Below are positions 6,334 through 7,702 of a stretch of 7,702 nucleotides of DNA, piece by piece. The first letter of the stretch is position 1. Every line of letters starts with the position of its first letter. The notes under the pieces were generated by a model, which was given only the letters and a program-made list of their open reading frames with translations, was not told the origin of the DNA and made no database searches. Origin of the DNA: SHLQ01 sp964494395 (GTDB lineage Bacteria; Actinomycetota; Acidimicrobiia; Acidimicrobiales; SHLQ01); NCBI GenBank assembly GCA_964494395.1, contig CAZBTI010000152.1, positions 1 through 7,702 of the forward strand, written 5' to 3'. Both the position numbers and the translations under genes were made by a program.

Positions 6334-7680
6334 TCAGTTTCTACTGCGGAGGGTGGGTTGGTGTTGGCGTTCCCATGCCCGGGGTTTCTCGGGATTCGGC
6401 CGTTTGCCTGACGGCCGCCCGTCGGGCGGGATCTCATCGCTGGTGGCTGGCCGGGTTTTCCAGGTTCGGGTGGCGATGTCGTAGAACATCGTGCGTTTCG
6501 CTCGATGCAAGCGGACATGACAATCGGTGCATAACAGCACGAGGTTGTTGATGTTGGTCGGGCCTCCCCGGGCGATGTTTGGAGGCGAAGCCGAGAAACT
6601 CGGGGAGTGAACGCAGTGAACGGCGGCTTCCCACGGAAGCAAATGATGGGCCACACAGTGCGAGTAGTGCGCGCCGCATTCGACACAACCACTATCTCGG
6701 CTGATCAACCCGTTGATCTGCGCCGGTGTCGCCAACCGCTGTTGACGGCCTTGCCACAACAACTCGCCATCAGCAGAAAAGACCTGGCCGATGAAGGCTG
6801 CGTCACCAGCTAACTCGTCAACAAACGACTTCGGCAACGGTTTACCGTCGACGGTCGTGATCGGTGAATCGTCCTCGCCGGTGAGCTGATCGACCGTTGC
6901 GGTCACGAAGATCACAGCACGACGACGCGCCTTACTCGAACCCGAACATTGAACTTGCTTGCCGGCGAGGAGCTTGTGGGCAGCATCGAAGTTTCGTTGA
7001 TCACGGGTACGCCGATGCTTGCCCGGCGACACGTCACGGCCGCCATCGGCCTGGTATTCGACGTCGGATTGGGCGTTGACCGCCGCCTCCATCTCGTCGA
7101 TCTCTTCATCGGTGCCATGAAACGTGAGCGCACTGTTGCCGTTGTTGAGTGTGTGCCGGTACACGCCGCGAGACCGCTTCTGCCGGTCGTACCGTTTCTG
7201 CACGTCGTCGGCGCTACGGCGTTTGTTGACCCAATCGCGGACCTTCTTCTTGCCCTGCTCCGGGCTCGCCTCCGATACCTGATCGATCAGTTCTTCATCA
7301 CACGCAGCTAACCCATCGGTATCTTCAGCAGCGGCAGCGACAATGTCGACCTGCTCGGTCGAGAGTGTCCCGTCAGCCAACTTGTCGGCCAAGCCAGGGT
7401 TCGCGTTCGCGGCTTTCGCCCGGCGCGCTGTTTTCTTCGCCGCTGCTTTCGATGTTTTGCCGCTCGTGCCCTTCGCCATGTTTTCGACATCGCGATCGTC
7501 TGCACCCTTGTCGTAACGGTCGGCCAAGATCCGAGTCTCGTTCGCGTCCAACCGGCGACGGCCAAAGCTAATCAATTGCAACCCAACAGCGGGAGGGACA
7601 TCGGCGAGCACACGATCGAATTCGATCATCAAATCGGTCACGGCCAACGCCGGATCAGTCGTGTGGGAACTCCGCCTCAT
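6334..7680 (-). CDS. DUF222/HNH endonuclease (13E12 repeat-type), 448 aa, with insertion in HNH core
   Basis: Numbering is from ATG 7680. The N-terminal two thirds resemble DUF222: a helical start, a Lys/Ala-rich basic stretch (about 74-93), GTLSTEQVDIVAAAAE (104-119), and the conserved RTRDQRNFDAAHKLLAG (224-240). The C-terminal HNH nuclease has two Cys pairs for zinc (C332/C335, C384/C387), the H345-H346 catalytic pair, N379 of NNLVLLC, and H388/H392. Between PWEA and GGPTNINN lie about 19 residues that other HNH enzymes of this kind normally lack (see the separate entry). The tail is Pro/Arg-rich. Such genes occur in many copies in actinobacteria and are often linked to mobile or repeated DNA; their job is unproven. 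An in-frame ATG at 7701 would add seven residues (MFDILII), but that stretch holds a -10-like TATATT and no ribosome site, so 7680 is preferred. All catalytic residues are present, so it could be active if the insert loops out. Confidence 0.85.
   Translation of the reverse strand: MRRSSHTTDPALAVTDLMIEFDRVLADVPPAVGLQLISFGRRRLDANETRILADRYDKGADDRDVENMAKGTSGKTSKAAAKKTARRAKAANANPGLADKLADGTLSTEQVDIVAAAAEDTDGLAACDEELIDQVSEASPEQGKKKVRDWVNKRRSADDVQKRYDRQKRSRGVYRHTLNNGNSALTFHGTDEEIDEMEAAVNAQSDVEYQADGGRDVSPGKHRRTRDQRNFDAAHKLLAGKQVQCSGSSKARRRAVIFVTATVDQLTGEDDSPITTVDGKPLPKSFVDELAGDAAFIGQVFSADGELLWQGRQQRLATPAQINGLISRDSGCVECGAHYSHCVAHHLLPWEAAVHCVHSPSFSASPPNIARGGPTNINNLVLLCTDCHVRLHRAKRTMFYDIATRTWKTRPATSDEIPPDGRPSGKRPNPEKPRAWERQHQPTLRSRN
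6568..6624 (-). repeat. Candidate 57-base in-frame palindrome-containing insertion in the HNH gene
   Basis: The segment encodes residues 353-371 of the HNH protein (AVHCVHSPSFSASPPNIAR), between WEA and GGPTNINN, where the usual family pattern is W-x-x-GG-x-T-x-x-x-N. It holds a hairpin CCGAG-AAA-CTCGG (6591-6603), an 8-base direct repeat AGTGAACG (6606-6613 and 6615-6622), and GGAGGC (6581-6586), which can pair with GCCTCC (6562-6567) across the edge of the insert. These features are like those of small palindromic elements that insert into genes. The limits given are the simplest ones that restore the expected protein pattern when removed; they are an inference. Confidence 0.5.
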
Positions 7681-7687
7681 AATGATC

Positions 7688-7693
7688 AATATA
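7688..7693 (-). promoter_or_regulatory. Candidate -10 box (TATATT) of the HNH gene
   Basis: On the minus strand TATATT lies 7 bases before ATG 7680 in the most AT-rich stretch of the window, and no Shine-Dalgarno sequence is visible, which again suggests a leaderless start. The -35 region lies outside the window, so this rests on the -10 match and its spacing alone. Confidence 0.35.
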
Positions 7694-7702
7694 TCGAACA
7701 TA

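Noticed and set aside
6294..6692. 133-codon N-terminal extension of the dehydrogenase frame
   Set aside because: The dehydrogenase fold begins exactly at ATG 6293; the extension runs out of frame through the HNH coding sequence and reads as Arg/Pro/Ser-rich noise.
6334..7680. HNH gene as a group II intron or intein nuclease
   Set aside because: It is a free-standing DUF222/HNH frame with no splicing motifs or reverse transcriptase, and the insert at 6568-6624 is too short to be an intein or a self-splicing intron.

Overview
The window is GC-rich and gene-dense. It shows several actinobacterial habits: a DUF222/HNH (13E12-type) endonuclease gene, a cell-wall sorting signal of the LAxTG type used by class E sortases, and -10 elements placed 6-7 bases before start codons as in leaderless transcripts. 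A marine or freshwater acidimicrobial actinobacterium (Ilumatobacter-like) is a reasonable guess, but this is inferred from gene content only.

Layout from left to right. Bases 1-342 (+) are the 3' end of a surface-protein gene with a C-terminal sortase signal. A 136-base gap holds a perfect 18-base palindrome. Bases 479-913 (+) encode a small protein I do not recognise. It converges, with 22 bases between, on a long series of genes that all read leftward and fill the rest of the window.

In transcription order (right to left) these are: a DUF222/HNH endonuclease gene (7680-6334); a 3-hydroxyisobutyrate dehydrogenase-like oxidoreductase (6293-5391) with its own apparent leaderless promoter; a 2-oxoglutarate/Fe(II) oxygenase (5391-4513) that overlaps it by one base (TGATG); a short gap with a strong GAAA-loop hairpin; a DUF1800 protein (4414-2375); and a Tat-exported DUF1501 protein (2378-936) joined to it by a GTGA overlap. 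The last two form the widespread but functionally uncharacterised DUF1800-DUF1501 pair. The first two look like a soluble catabolic or biosynthetic oxidation module. The hairpin probably separates the two modules or lowers expression of the second.

Points most worth following up: a roughly 57-base palindrome-containing segment that appears to be inserted in frame in the HNH catalytic core; the absence of an export signal on the DUF1800 protein beside a clearly Tat-exported partner; the leaderless promoter with an inverted repeat in its spacer; and the overlapping dehydrogenase/oxygenase pair of unknown substrate. I see no rRNA, tRNA, CRISPR array, insertion sequence with a transposase, or replication origin. 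No gene-free stretch exceeds 300 bases.
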